The notes under the pieces are model-generated. The model ran no database searches. It saw nothing but the letters and a program-made list of their open reading frames with translations, and was not told the DNA's origin. DNA of 64,000 nt from Chitinibacter sp. FCG-7 (GTDB taxonomy: Bacteria; Pseudomonadota; Gammaproteobacteria; Burkholderiales; Chitinibacteraceae). The stretch is from assembly GCF_040047665.1 (NCBI RefSeq), contig NZ_CP157355.1, positions 2,418,001 to 2,482,000 on the forward strand. Reading direction: 5' to 3'. The position numbers and the translations under genes are program-made. Positions 39,733-49,615 of the stretch are shown here, piece by piece; within the stretch, counting starts at the first letter, position 1, and every line of letters starts with the position of its first letter.

Positions 39733-41523
39733 TTATTTCTTGCGTTGCGGTGGCAGATCGGTACATACGCCTTTGGCCACTTCGGCCGCCATACCAATCG
39801 ACTCGCCCATTGTTGGGTGCGGGTGAATGGTTTTGCCGATGTCGACCGCATCAGCACCCATCTCGATGCCCAGACACACTTCACCGATCATATCGCCAGC
39901 ATGTGGGCCAACAATCGCGCCGCCGAGGATCTGGCCGTTTTCCGCGTCGAAAATCAGTTTGGTAAAGCCTTCATCACGACCATTGGCAATCGCACGGCCC
40001 GAAGCGGCCCATGGGAAGACGCCCTTGGTGATCTTGATGCCTTCTTTCTTCGCTTGATCTTCAGTCAAACCAACCCAAGCCACTTCAGGGTCGGTGTAGG
40101 CTACGCCCGGAATCACGCGCGCATCAAAATACGCTTTGTGATCGGCGGCGTTTTCCGCCGCTACGTGCGCTTCGTGTACGGCTTTGTGCGCCAACATCGG
40201 TTGACCCACCAAGTCGCCAATCGCGAAGATGTGCGGCACGTTGGTGCGCATTTGTTTGTCTACGGCGATAAAGCCGCGCTCGTCAACGATCACGCCAGCG
40301 TTTTCGGCGCCGATTTTCTTGCCGTTTGGCGAGCGACCCGTTGAGTACAGTACCAAGTCGTAGCATTGGGCTTCGACAGGCGCTTTCGGGCCTTCGAACG
40401 TCACCCAGATGCCGTCTTCTTTTGGCGTAATGCTGGTGGTTTTCGATTGCAACATGATGTTGTCAAAACGGTGTTTATTCCAGTCTTGCCATACTTTCAC
40501 CAGATCGCGATCCGCGCCTTGCATCAGGCCGTCAGATAATTCCACCACGTCCAGACGTGCGCCCAGCGTTGAGTAAACGGTACCCATTTCCAGACCGATA
40601 ATCCCGCCGCCGATAATCAACATGCGTTTTGGCACTGATTTGAGTTCCAACGCGCCAGTTGAATCCACAATGCGCGGATCGTTCGGGATGAACGGCAATT
40701 TCACTGCTTGTGAACCGGCAGCGATAATCGCTTTGGCAAACTTGATGACTTTTTTCTCGCCAGTCAGATCTTTGCCTGAGCCCGAAGTCAGTTGTACTTC
40801 GATGTGGTTGGTATCGAGGAAAGTACCGATACCACGCACATGCTCGACTTTACGCATCTTGGCCATGCCAGCCAGACCGCCAGTGAGCTTGTTAATGACT
40901 TTTTCTTTGTAGCCGCGCAGACCGTCGATATCGACTTCTGGTTTGCCAAATTTGATCCCGTTGGAGGCCAAGTGAGCCACTTCATCGATCACCGCGGCAT
41001 TGTGCAGCAGTGCTTTCGATGGAATACAACCCACGTTCAAACACACGCCGCCGAGTGAGCCATAGCGCTCAACGATGACGGTTTTCAGGCCCAAATCAGC
41101 CGAGCGGAACGCCGCAGAATAGCCGCCAGGGCCTGCGCCCAAGACCATCATGTCCACTTCCATGTCTACCGCACCAGCGTATTGGCCAGCTACTGGAGCC
41201 ACGGCTACAGCCGCTGGGGCTGTTGGTGCAGCAGAAGCCGCAGCCGGAGCTGGTGCTGCAGGGGCTGGCGCAGCGGCGCTCGCTGCCACTTCAACGATAG
41301 CGATTACGCTGCCTTCGGATACTTTATCGCCGATTGCGACTTTCAGCTCTTTGATCACGCCCGCATGTGTTGCTGGCACTTCCATCGTGGCTTTATCGGT
41401 TTCGAGTGTAATCAGGCTTTCTTCGACAGCGACGGTGTCGCCGACTTTAACAAACAACTCGATAATCGCCACATCGCTATGGCCACCAATATCGGGTACT
41501 TTCAGTTCGATAGTATTGCTCAT
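39733..41523 (-). CDS. lpdA: Dihydrolipoyl dehydrogenase (PDH E3) with N-terminal lipoyl domain
   Basis: 596 residues. A lipoyl domain at about 1-78 (lysine in [11 protein letters not shown]) is followed by an Ala/Pro linker (about 82-118) and the FAD/NAD flavoprotein. The redox disulfide is [17 protein letters not shown] and the catalytic His-Glu is in [15 protein letters not shown]. It reoxidises the lipoyl arms of the PDH complex. A lipoyl domain on E3 is known in Neisseria and other Betaproteobacteria. Third gene after aceE and aceF; CAGGA precedes the start. Confidence 0.96.
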   Translation of the reverse strand: MSNTIELKVPDIGGHSDVAIIELFVKVGDTVAVEESLITLETDKATMEVPATHAGVIKELKVAIGDKVSEGSVIAIVEVAASAAAPAPAAPAPAAASAAPTAPAAVAVAPVAGQYAGAVDMEVDMMVLGAGPGGYSAAFRSADLGLKTVIVERYGSLGGVCLNVGCIPSKALLHNAAVIDEVAHLASNGIKFGKPEVDIDGLRGYKEKVINKLTGGLAGMAKMRKVEHVRGIGTFLDTNHIEVQLTSGSGKDLTGEKKVIKFAKAIIAAGSQAVKLPFIPNDPRIVDSTGALELKSVPKRMLIIGGGIIGLEMGTVYSTLGARLDVVELSDGLMQGADRDLVKVWQDWNKHRFDNIMLQSKTTSITPKEDGIWVTFEGPKAPVEAQCYDLVLYSTGRSPNGKKIGAENAGVIVDERGFIAVDKQMRTNVPHIFAIGDLVGQPMLAHKAVHEAHVAAENAADHKAYFDARVIPGVAYTDPEVAWVGLTEDQAKKEGIKITKGVFPWAASGRAIANGRDEGFTKLIFDAENGQILGGAIVGPHAGDMIGEVCLGIEMGADAVDIGKTIHPHPTMGESIGMAAEVAKGVCTDLPPQRKK

Positions 41524-41566
41524 TGTATGTCCTGTGAGGTCGAGGGTATGAGGTGGGAGCGTTTGT

Positions 41567-41592
41567 GGGTATTGCCCTAGAGGGCAATACCC
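41567..41592. repeat. GGGTAT palindromic repeat, member E
   Basis: GGGTATTGCCCT, AG, AGGGCAATACCC: perfect 12-bp arms. It lies between aceF and lpdA, 21 bases after the aceF stop. Could act as an mRNA hairpin tuning E3 expression. Short member without the inner stem. Confidence 0.7.
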
Positions 41593-41613
41593 CAGCTCTC
41601 ACGCCTCGCAGAA

Positions 41614-43287
41614 TTAGAGAACCAGACGACGGATGTCGCTCAGCAGTTTGCCCAGATGCACGGTGAAGCGACCCGCTTGTGCGCCGTCGATCACGCGGTG
41701 ATCGAATGACAGCGACAGTGGGCACATCAGGCGTGGGGTGAATTCCTTGCCGTTCCAGATTGGTTTGATTTGCGATTTGCACACACCCAGAATCGCCACT
41801 TCAGGCGCGTTGACGATTGGCGTGAAGCCAGTGCCGCCGATGCCGCCCAGTGATGAAATTGTGAATGTCGCGCCTTGCATATCGGTTGGCTTGAGTTTGC
41901 CGTCGCGTGCTGCGAGCGACAATTCGGTCAACTCTTTGCAAATCTGCTTCAGGCCTTTCTGGTCAACGTCCTTGATCACTGGTACAACCAGACCATTTGG
42001 CGTATCCGCCGCAAAACCGATGTGGTAGTACTGTTTCAAGACCAGATTGTCGCCGTCGAGCGATGAGTTCATTTCCGGGAAGGCTTTCAGCGCTTCAGCA
42101 GCCGCCTTGATAATGAAGGCCAATGGGCTGATCTTCAGGCCTGATTTTTCCCACTCTTTACCGACCGTTTTGCGGAATTCTTCCAGCTCGGTGATATCGC
42201 ATTCGTCGTTGAACGTCACGTGCGGAATCACGACCCAGTTGCGGTGCAGATTCGCGCCAGAGATTTTCTTGATGCGAGACAATGGCTTGGTTTCGATTGG
42301 GCCAAATTTGGCGAAATCAACTTTCGGCCATGGCAACAGATCAATACCGCCGCCCAGTGATGCGCCGCTGGCAGCAGGGGCTGCCAATGAAGACGCCACT
42401 GCGCTAGTCATCACTGATTTCACGAAGGATTGGACGTCTTCGTGCAAGATACGGCCTTTCGGGCCTTTACCTGCCACTTTGCTCAAATCCACGCCCAACT
42501 CGCGAGCGAATTTACGCACGGATGGTGATGCGTGCGCTTTGTTAAAGTTTGCTTCGTCAAATTTGGCTGGCGCAGAAGCGACTGCCGCTGGTGCGGAAAC
42601 CGCTGCTGCAACCGGTGCAGCTGCGGCTGGAGCAGCAACTGGCACTGCTGCAGGGGCAGGAGCAGCAACTGGAGCCGCTACTGGTGCAGGAGCTGCAGCG
42701 GCAGCGCTAGAACGAACGGTCAGTACCAAAGCGCCTTGCGCGACTTTATCACCGACTTTCACTGCGATGCTTTCAACCACACCCGCCGCAGTCGATGGCA
42801 CTTCCATGCTGGCTTTGTCTGATTCCAGAGTGATCAGGCCGTCGTCGAGCGCAACGGTATCGCCGACTTTGACATTGACTTCGATGACTTCAACCGCGTC
42901 AAAGTTACCGATGTCCGGTACATGTACTTCAACAATTGAAGATGTAGCGGTTGCTGCAGGGGCTGCGGCCGCAGCTGGCGCTGCAGCAGGAGCCGGTGCT
43001 GCTGCAGGAGCCGGTGCTGCTGCAGGGGCTGGTGCAGCAGCTGCCGCGCCCACTTCCAGCATCAAGACCACATCGCCTTCCGAGGCTTTGTCGCCCACTT
43101 TGATGCGCATTTCTTTCACGGTACCCGCTTCAGTCGATGGCACTTCCATCGTGGCTTTGTCGGTTTCCAGTGTAATCAGCGATTGCTCTTTCTCGATCAC
43201 ATCGCCAACTTTGACAAATACTTCAATCACTTCAACGCCAGCGTGGCCGCCGATGTCGGGGATTTTCAATTCAATAATGTTGCTCAT
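41614..43287 (-). CDS. aceF: Dihydrolipoamide acetyltransferase (PDH E2), two lipoyl domains
   Basis: 557 residues. Two lipoyl domains (lysines in [11 protein letters not shown] near residue 43 and LESDKASMEVP near 155), each followed by Ala/Pro linkers. Then a peripheral-subunit-binding domain (ASPSVRKFARELGVDLSKV) and the catalytic core ending SFDHRVIDGAQAGRF, with His and Asp in place. It transfers acetyl groups to CoA. Start at MSNIIELKIPD (43287), with AGGA upstream. It is 152 bases after aceE; that gap holds a palindromic repeat. Confidence 0.96.
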   Translation of the reverse strand: MSNIIELKIPDIGGHAGVEVIEVFVKVGDVIEKEQSLITLETDKATMEVPSTEAGTVKEMRIKVGDKASEGDVVLMLEVGAAAAAPAPAAAPAPAAAPAPAAAPAAAAAPAATATSSIVEVHVPDIGNFDAVEVIEVNVKVGDTVALDDGLITLESDKASMEVPSTAAGVVESIAVKVGDKVAQGALVLTVRSSAAAAAPAPVAAPVAAPAPAAVPVAAPAAAAPVAAAVSAPAAVASAPAKFDEANFNKAHASPSVRKFARELGVDLSKVAGKGPKGRILHEDVQSFVKSVMTSAVASSLAAPAASGASLGGGIDLLPWPKVDFAKFGPIETKPLSRIKKISGANLHRNWVVIPHVTFNDECDITELEEFRKTVGKEWEKSGLKISPLAFIIKAAAEALKAFPEMNSSLDGDNLVLKQYYHIGFAADTPNGLVVPVIKDVDQKGLKQICKELTELSLAARDGKLKPTDMQGATFTISSLGGIGGTGFTPIVNAPEVAILGVCKSQIKPIWNGKEFTPRLMCPLSLSFDHRVIDGAQAGRFTVHLGKLLSDIRRLVL

Positions 43288-43358
43288 TTGCAAAATCCTG
43301 TAAGGAGTGAGGAGTAAGAGAGGGAAAGCCACTCTCTTACTCGGCGTGGGTTTCTTAG

Positions 43359-43410
43359 CGGGGTATACCTGGCTAAGTAATGGTGGATGAGGGTTTGGGG
43401 TGTATACCCC
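43359..43410. repeat. GGGTAT palindromic repeat, member F
   Basis: GGGGTATACC (43360-43369) faces GGTGTATACCCC (43399-43410) around a loop with weak inner pairing. It lies in the aceE-aceF gap, 30 bases after the aceE stop. Confidence 0.6.
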
Positions 43411-43439
43411 TCACGCCTCACACCTAACACCTCACATGT

Positions 43440-46100
43440 TTATACAGTCCAAGGTGCCGGACGATCGCTACGGATGCCGTATTTGGCAATCGCTTCCGCT
43501 ACTTTGGCTACTGGCAGCAAACCTTCGTCAGCCAGTGCTTTCAGTGCTGCCACAGTAACGTGGTAGCGATCGACTTCGAAGAAGCTACGCAATTCGGCAC
43601 GGCTAGCTGAACGACCGAAACCGTCGCAACCGAGCACGACGTAGCGGCCTGGTACGTATTCACGGATTTGATCGGCATAAGTGCGTTTGTAGTCAGTCGC
43701 ACACACCACTGGGCCTTGCGCGTCTTTCAGGCATTCCGTGACGTATGGAACACGCTGCTCGGCGGTTGGGTTCAGGTAGTTGTGGCGAGTCGCTGCCATA
43801 CCGTCACGACGCAATTCGTTAAAGCTTGGCGCAGACCAGATGTCGGCATCAACGCCGAAATCGGCTTTCAGCAAATCAGCAGCGGCAATCACTTCGCGGA
43901 AAATCGTACCCGAGCCCATCAGCTGAACTTTCAGTTTGGCATCTTTGGCGCCATCCTTGAATTTGTACAAGCCCTTCAGAATGCCGGCTTCTGCGCCTGC
44001 TGGCATTGCTGGGTGCGTGTAGTTTTCGTTCATCACTGACAGGTAGTAGTAGATGTTCTCTTGGTTTTGGTACATACGGCGCATACCGTCTTGTACGATC
44101 ACCGCCAACTCATAGGCAAACGTCGGATCGTAAGACACGCACGTTGGTACGAATTCGGCAAACAGATGGCCGTGACCATCTTGGTGTTGCAAGCCTTCAC
44201 CGTTCAGTGTTGTGCGGCCCGCTGTACCGCCGATCAAGAAACCACGTGCGCGCAAGTCGCCAGCGGCCCATGCCAAGTCACCGATACGTTGGAAACCGAA
44301 CATCGAGTAGTAGATGTAGAACGGAATCATCGTGTGGCCATGGTTGGCGTACGACGTGGCTGCCGCGATCCAGTCCGACATCGCGCCCGCTTCATTGATA
44401 CCTTCTTGCAGGATCTGACCGGTTTGCGATTCTTTGTAGAACATCAATTGGTCAGCATCTTGTGGTTCGTACAACTGACCCACGTGCGACCAGATACCCA
44501 ATTGGCGGAACATGCCTTCCATACCGAAAGTACGCGACTCATCCGGTACGATAGGTACAACGCGTTTGCCGATTTGCTTGTCTTTCACCAGCGTGTTCAG
44601 CAAGCGAACGAAGGCCATGGTGGTTGACATTTCACGCTCGCCCGATGATTCGAGCAAGGCTTTGAATGCGTCCAGACCTGGTACTTCCAGTGGTTCGTTC
44701 ACTGGTTTACGCGATGGGATAAAGCCGCCCAATGCGCTGCGACGCTCCATCATGTATTTGTACTCTGGGCTGTCCGCTGGTGGACGATAGAAAGTGCACG
44801 CTTTGGCTTCTTCGTCAGTCAGTGGTACGTGGAAACGATCACGCAGGTGCAATAGATCGTCGTCGCCCAGTTTTTTGGTGTTGTGCGCGGTATTTTGTGA
44901 TTCGCCCGCTGCGCCAACGCCGAAGCCTTTCACGGTTTTCACCAGCAGTAGTGTTGGTTGACCTTTGTGCTCAACCGCTGCTTTGTAGGCTGCGTACACT
45001 TTGTACAGATCATTACCGCCGCGAGTCAGCTTCCAGATGTCGTCATCCGACATCGCTGATACGAGGTCGAGCAATTCCGGATAAGCGCCGAAGAAATGCT
45101 CGCGGACATACGCGCCATTTTTCGATTTGTAAGTCTGGTATTCGCCGTCAACGACTTCCATCATGCGTTTTTGCAGCAAGCCTTTCTTGTCTTGCGCGAG
45201 CAGGGCATCCCAGCCTGTGCCCCAAACGACTTTGATCACATTCCAGCCTGAACCCCGGAAGTCGCCTTCGAGCTCCTGGATGATTTTGCCATTACCACGT
45301 ACCGGGCCGTCCAGACGCTGCAAGTTGCAGTTGATGACGAAAATCAGGTTGTCGAGTTTTTCACGGCCAGCCAGTGAAATCGCGCCCAGTGATTCTGGCT
45401 CGTCCATTTCACCATCACCGCAGAAACACCAAACGTGACGATCACCTTTTTGTTTAAAGCCGCGATCATCGAGGTATTTCATAAAGCGAGCTTGGTAGAT
45501 CGCCATCAATGGGCCCAGACCCATCGATACAGTTGGGAATTGCCAGAAATCAGGCATCAACCATGGGTGTGGATATGAAGACAGACCATCACCGTCGACT
45601 TCACGACGGAATTTGTTCAACTGGTCTTCAGAGATACGGCCTTCGAGGAAGGCGCGTGAGTACATACCCGGTGCAGAGTGGCCTTGGAAGTAAACCAGAT
45701 CACCGCCGTGGTTTTCGTTCGCAGCGTGCCAGAAGTGATTCCAACCCACATCGTACAAAGTCGCTGCAGATGCAAACGATGAAATATGGCCGCCAGGCTC
45801 TGCCGCGTCGCGGTTGGCTTTGGCGACCATCGCTGCCGCATTCCAGCGGGTGTACGACAAAATACGCTCTTCCAGATGGGCGTTGCCTGGGTGCTTGGCT
45901 TGCAGGTGTGCAGGTACAGTGTTGATATACGCCGTAGTCGCAGTGTAGGGGATGTTTACACCGTCTTGACGGGCTTGATCTACCAGTTTCTCCACGAGGA
46001 AATGGGCGCGCTCTGCGCCTTCAGCTTCGATAACGCCTTGCAGCGCTTCCAGCCATTCTTTGGTTTCTTGTGGATCATGGTCGTTAATCTGATCTGCCAT
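43440..46100 (-). CDS. aceE: Pyruvate dehydrogenase E1, homodimeric type
   Basis: An 886-residue thiamine-diphosphate enzyme that decarboxylates pyruvate and acetylates the E2 lipoyl arm. Starts MADQINDHDPQETKEWLEAL. The ThDP-binding motif is GDGEMDEPESLGAISLAGRE, ending in the Asn-Cys-Asn-Leu of FVINCNLQRLDGPVRG, with conserved GHSAPGMYSRAFLEGR. First gene of aceE-aceF-lpdA, with AAGG upstream of the ATG. No PdhR-type site was recognised in the 102 bases upstream. Confidence 0.97.
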   Translation of the reverse strand: MADQINDHDPQETKEWLEALQGVIEAEGAERAHFLVEKLVDQARQDGVNIPYTATTAYINTVPAHLQAKHPGNAHLEERILSYTRWNAAAMVAKANRDAAEPGGHISSFASAATLYDVGWNHFWHAANENHGGDLVYFQGHSAPGMYSRAFLEGRISEDQLNKFRREVDGDGLSSYPHPWLMPDFWQFPTVSMGLGPLMAIYQARFMKYLDDRGFKQKGDRHVWCFCGDGEMDEPESLGAISLAGREKLDNLIFVINCNLQRLDGPVRGNGKIIQELEGDFRGSGWNVIKVVWGTGWDALLAQDKKGLLQKRMMEVVDGEYQTYKSKNGAYVREHFFGAYPELLDLVSAMSDDDIWKLTRGGNDLYKVYAAYKAAVEHKGQPTLLLVKTVKGFGVGAAGESQNTAHNTKKLGDDDLLHLRDRFHVPLTDEEAKACTFYRPPADSPEYKYMMERRSALGGFIPSRKPVNEPLEVPGLDAFKALLESSGEREMSTTMAFVRLLNTLVKDKQIGKRVVPIVPDESRTFGMEGMFRQLGIWSHVGQLYEPQDADQLMFYKESQTGQILQEGINEAGAMSDWIAAATSYANHGHTMIPFYIYYSMFGFQRIGDLAWAAGDLRARGFLIGGTAGRTTLNGEGLQHQDGHGHLFAEFVPTCVSYDPTFAYELAVIVQDGMRRMYQNQENIYYYLSVMNENYTHPAMPAGAEAGILKGLYKFKDGAKDAKLKVQLMGSGTIFREVIAAADLLKADFGVDADIWSAPSFNELRRDGMAATRHNYLNPTAEQRVPYVTECLKDAQGPVVCATDYKRTYADQIREYVPGRYVVLGCDGFGRSASRAELRSFFEVDRYHVTVAALKALADEGLLPVAKVAEAIAKYGIRSDRPAPWTV

Positions 46101-46175
46101 CGTGTATCTACCTTGTGAGTGGGTTATTTTGAAATCACACTTCTACAGACCCGGTTCATGTGGCCGGGCCTCGGT

Positions 46176-46196
46176 CACGCAGGGTTTGCCTGCGTG
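46176..46196 (-). terminator. Hairpin between pgi and aceE
   Basis: CACGCAGG and CCTGCGTG pair perfectly around GTTTG, directly after the pgi stop codon on the minus strand. There is no T-run, so it may be a weak or Rho-assisted terminator or an mRNA stabiliser. Confidence 0.4.
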
Positions 46197-46202
46197 TCTA
46201 GC

Positions 46203-47849
46203 TTAGCGCGGTGTATTGCGTTTGAAATAGTTGATCAAGCCATTGGTTGAAGCGTCATGGCTGGTGGTCAGGCCGGGTGTCGTTAAATCGGCTTCGATTA
46301 GCTTAGCCAATTGTTTACCCAATTCAACGCCCCACTGATCGTAGGAGTTGATATTCCAGACCGTGCCTTGTACAAAAATCTTGTGCTCGTACAAGGCAAT
46401 CAGTGCGCCCAGACGGCGTGGCGTCAGGCGTTGCATGATGATGGTGTTGGTCGGGCGGTTGCCTTTGAAAATCTTGTGCGGTACCAGATCGTCCTGCGCC
46501 TGACCAGTAATGCCTGATTTTTCCAGCTCGGCACGCACTTCGGCTTCATTCTTGCCGCGCATAAAGGCTTCGGTTTGCGCAAAGAAATTCGCCATCAGGA
46601 TGGTGCTGTGTGGCTCCGGAATGTCCGGATGCTCAATGGTGGCGATAAAGTCAATCGGTACGATTTGCGTACCCTGGTGCAGCATCTGATAATAGGCGTG
46701 CTGACCGTTAATCCCCGCATCACCCCAGACTACCGGGCCGGTGGCGTAATCAACACGGTTGCCTTGCAGATCTACCGTTTTACCGTTTGATTCCATGTCC
46801 AGTTGCTGCAGGTATGCCGGGAAGCGTGACATGCACTGGTTGTATGGTGAAACCAGATGCGTATTCGCGCCAAAGAAATTGCCGTACCAGATGCCCAGCA
46901 TGGCCATGATTACGGGGACATTCTGCTCTAGCGGCTTGCCACGGAAGTGCTGGTCCATGGTGTAGGCGCCGTGCAGCAAATCCTGATAATTGTGCTTGCC
47001 CAGATAAATGGCAATTGGCAAACCAATTGCTGACCACAGAGAATAACGGCCACCCACCCAGTCCCAGAATTCGAACATGTTTTTGGTGTCGATACCGAAT
47101 TCGGCCACGGCTTTGCTATTGGTTGAAACGGCAACAAAATGCTTGGCGATGTGTTTTTCATCGCCTGCCGTTTTCAAAAACCATGCGCGAGCGGTGCGGG
47201 CATTGGTGATGGTTTCCTGCGTTGTGAAGGTTTTGGACGCGATGATAAACAGCGTGGTTTCCGGGTTCAGCTTTTTCAGCGTTGAAACAATCTGATCGCC
47301 GTCAACGGTGGATACAAAGTGCATAGACAGGCGAGCATGGCCGTACTCTTTGAGTGACTGGCACACCATCAGCGGGCCAAGGTCTGAGCCACCAATCCCG
47401 ATGTTCACAATGTCGGTAATCGGTTTGCCGGTGTAGCCTTGCCATTCGCCAGAGCGAACCTTGTCGGAGAATTCACCAATCTGCTCTTTGACCGCATTGA
47501 CCTTAGGCATCACGTCTTCGCCATCAACCACAATCGGGTTGTGGTCCAGATTGCGCAGTGCCGTATGCAGTACCGCACGGTTTTCGGTGATATTGATTTT
47601 CTCGCCCGAGAACATTTTTTCAATGCGTTCGGCTACGCCAGATTGGCGCGCCAGCTCAAGCAGCAATTGCATGGTTTTTTCGGTAATGCGGTTTTTCGAG
47701 TAATCAAAAAACAGGCCACCGGTTTCCAGCGAGAATTTTTCAAAACGATGTGGATCATTCTGAAACAGATCGCGCATATGTAGCGGTTCTACTTCTTTAA
47801 AGTGCTCGACCAGTGCTTGCCAAGCTGGCGACGAAGTTAAATTGGACAT
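46203..47849 (-). CDS. pgi: Glucose-6-phosphate isomerase
   Basis: A 548-residue enzyme interconverting glucose-6-P and fructose-6-P. Signatures are [31 protein letters not shown] and the C-terminal motif GVELGKQLA. The start at [11 protein letters not shown] (47849) matches the family and has GAGG about 10 bases upstream; the longer frame overlaps hexR. Fourth gene of the zwf-pgl-hexR-pgi unit, feeding fructose-6-P back to the Entner-Doudoroff route. Confidence 0.97.
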   Translation of the reverse strand: MSNLTSSPAWQALVEHFKEVEPLHMRDLFQNDPHRFEKFSLETGGLFFDYSKNRITEKTMQLLLELARQSGVAERIEKMFSGEKINITENRAVLHTALRNLDHNPIVVDGEDVMPKVNAVKEQIGEFSDKVRSGEWQGYTGKPITDIVNIGIGGSDLGPLMVCQSLKEYGHARLSMHFVSTVDGDQIVSTLKKLNPETTLFIIASKTFTTQETITNARTARAWFLKTAGDEKHIAKHFVAVSTNSKAVAEFGIDTKNMFEFWDWVGGRYSLWSAIGLPIAIYLGKHNYQDLLHGAYTMDQHFRGKPLEQNVPVIMAMLGIWYGNFFGANTHLVSPYNQCMSRFPAYLQQLDMESNGKTVDLQGNRVDYATGPVVWGDAGINGQHAYYQMLHQGTQIVPIDFIATIEHPDIPEPHSTILMANFFAQTEAFMRGKNEAEVRAELEKSGITGQAQDDLVPHKIFKGNRPTNTIIMQRLTPRRLGALIALYEHKIFVQGTVWNINSYDQWGVELGKQLAKLIEADLTTPGLTTSHDASTNGLINYFKRNTPR

Positions 47850-47901
47850 CGACACAGTTCCTCGTGAATCACTATTTCTGCTGTTATTGGTTTTGGTTCG
47901 C

Positions 47902-48744
47902 TTACTCATGGCCACGAACTCGTTTTTCTTTCATATTGCGTTTCATTTTTTCGAGCTGATCGATCAGCTCGGGGCCGCGTTTGAGTGCAACACCAACGGC
48001 CAACACGTCAATAATCACCAGATGCACAATCCGGGTGATCATCGGGGTGTATAAATCGGGGTCTTCCATCGTATCGGCGTAGAGGCAAATATTGCAGCGC
48101 TTGGCCAATGGCGATTTGGAATGCGTAATGCCAATGACGTCTGCCCCCGCGTCGCGGGCAATTTCGACCGATCGCAACATATCGAGCGTACGGCCCGAAT
48201 TGGACACGGCAATCACCGCGTCGCCCGGTTTGAGCATCGATGCGCTCATGCCGTGCATATGCGGGTCGGTATAGGCGACGGTAGGCACACCCAAGCGGAA
48301 AAATTTATTTTGCGCGTCAATGGCCACCGCACCGGATTGACCTTGGCCCCAGACTTCGATTTTGTGCGTGTTCGAGAGGACCTTGATGGCACGCTCAAGC
48401 ACGTCGGTGTCAAGCTCATTACGGCAGCGCAATAAGTGCGAAATATTGTTATCAAATAATTTACGCGCCAGATCGTGCGCCGAATCATCGGCTGACACCA
48501 TCGAGTGCACATACGGTACGCCCGACACCAGACTGCGGGTTAGGCGAAGTTTGAAATCCTGCAAGCCGGAGCAATTGAGCGAGCGGCAAAACCGAATGAC
48601 GGTCGGTTGCGAAACATCGGCCAGCTCGGCAATCTGGGCAATCGGTGCATTGGCCACCAGATTGGGTTGGGCGATGACCAGCTCGGCGACCTTGCGCTCA
48701 GATTTGGACAGCGAGTCAAGTACGGTTTTAATGCGTTCGAGCAT
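47902..48744 (-). CDS. hexR: HexR, RpiR-family regulator of hexose catabolism
   Basis: 280 residues. An N-terminal RpiR helix-turn-helix (about 1-75; [20 protein letters not shown]) and a C-terminal SIS domain (about 115-245; [27 protein letters not shown]-like [12 protein letters not shown]) that binds a sugar phosphate, KDPG in known HexR proteins. The ATG at 48742-48744 has AAGGAG 8 bases upstream; the GTG three codons earlier is too close to it. It probably represses its own operon and edd through the sites at 51123 and 51290. Confidence 0.95.
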   Translation of the reverse strand: MLERIKTVLDSLSKSERKVAELVIAQPNLVANAPIAQIAELADVSQPTVIRFCRSLNCSGLQDFKLRLTRSLVSGVPYVHSMVSADDSAHDLARKLFDNNISHLLRCRNELDTDVLERAIKVLSNTHKIEVWGQGQSGAVAIDAQNKFFRLGVPTVAYTDPHMHGMSASMLKPGDAVIAVSNSGRTLDMLRSVEIARDAGADVIGITHSKSPLAKRCNICLYADTMEDPDLYTPMITRIVHLVIIDVLAVGVALKRGPELIDQLEKMKRNMKEKRVRGHE

Positions 48745-48830
48745 GGTACTCACTCCTTACGTGCACAAACACCCGCCAGCGGGCAGGTGATGTGAAAAAT
48801 GAAACTGAATGTGAGTGTCATTGCGCTCGC

Positions 48831-49526
48831 TCATGCGGCCCAAAATACATCGGCGAGTGCCACTTGGTCGAGAACACGGCGGATCGGGTACTGCTCATTC
48901 ACAGCCACATTGGCCGCCATCGCGTCCTGTAGCAAGGTTTTCTTGCCTTCGCCCGTGATGTGCACGATGACTTTCGGGCTTTTCACAATGGTGGGTAACG
49001 TGAGGGTAATGCGCTGATGGGGTGCCACCGGAGGCGTTACTGCCGCCAGCAGGGCGGTGGATGCGCAAGCGGCTTCCAGCTCGGCCGCACTCGGAAAGAG
49101 CGAAGCGGTATGGCCATCGTCGCCCATGCCCAGAATGACCACGTCAATCGGATTGGGTAATGTAGCCAGGCGCGCTTCGATGTCGGCGAGCGCTTCGTGC
49201 GGCGTGGCCGCCAGATTGACCAGAGAAATAAATGTTGCCGCAGCAGCGCCGTCCTGCAGCAGATTGTCGCGCGTGAGGCGCTCATTGCTGTCGGCGTGAT
49301 CGGGCTGAACCCAGCGCTCGTCCACCAGCGTAATGACCACGCGTGACCAGTCCAGATCGCTCACACGCAAGGCTTTGAACATGCCGGCTGGCGTGCGGCC
49401 GCCTGAAACAGCCAGGCCAGCGCTGCCACGTTGTGCGATTGCTTGTTTGAGTTCATTCGCGATGGTGGTAGCCAATTGCTGATCGAGTGCTTCTTTGGTG
49501 CTAAATTCATGCCATTGCAAGGACAT
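48831..49526 (-). CDS. pgl: 6-phosphogluconolactonase
   Basis: A 231-residue SOL/DevB-type lactonase. The N-terminal LAVSGGRTPAGMFKAL, VTLVDERWV and DVVILGMGDDGHTASLFP motifs are diagnostic. It hydrolyses 6-phosphogluconolactone made by Zwf. GGAG sits upstream of the ATG. It lies between zwf and hexR; the gap from zwf contains a 13-bp perfect hairpin. Confidence 0.96.
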   Translation of the reverse strand: MSLQWHEFSTKEALDQQLATTIANELKQAIAQRGSAGLAVSGGRTPAGMFKALRVSDLDWSRVVITLVDERWVQPDHADSNERLTRDNLLQDGAAAATFISLVNLAATPHEALADIEARLATLPNPIDVVILGMGDDGHTASLFPSAAELEAACASTALLAAVTPPVAPHQRITLTLPTIVKSPKVIVHITGEGKKTLLQDAMAANVAVNEQYPIRRVLDQVALADVFWAA

Positions 49527-49554
49527 CTAAATCTCCAGACTGTCAAAATACTAC

Positions 49555-49615
49555 GGGGTATTGCAATCAAGACCATACTAGGTATGGTCTTGATGTATTT
49601 ACTGCATAGGGGTAT
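49555..49615. repeat. GGGTAT palindromic repeat, member G
   Basis: A central perfect hairpin ATCAAGACCATAC / TAG / GTATGGTCTTGAT (49566-49594) flanked by GGGGTAT on both sides (49555 and 49609). Here the flanking copies are direct rather than inverted. It lies between zwf and pgl and touches the zwf stop. The core AAGACCATAC resembles member D. Confidence 0.65.

Noticed and set aside
42047..43303. Plus-strand open frame of 418 codons opposite aceF
   Set aside because: Antisense shadow of the Ala/Pro-rich lipoyl linkers. GCN-rich codons leave the opposite strand open, and it resembles no protein family while aceF is certain.
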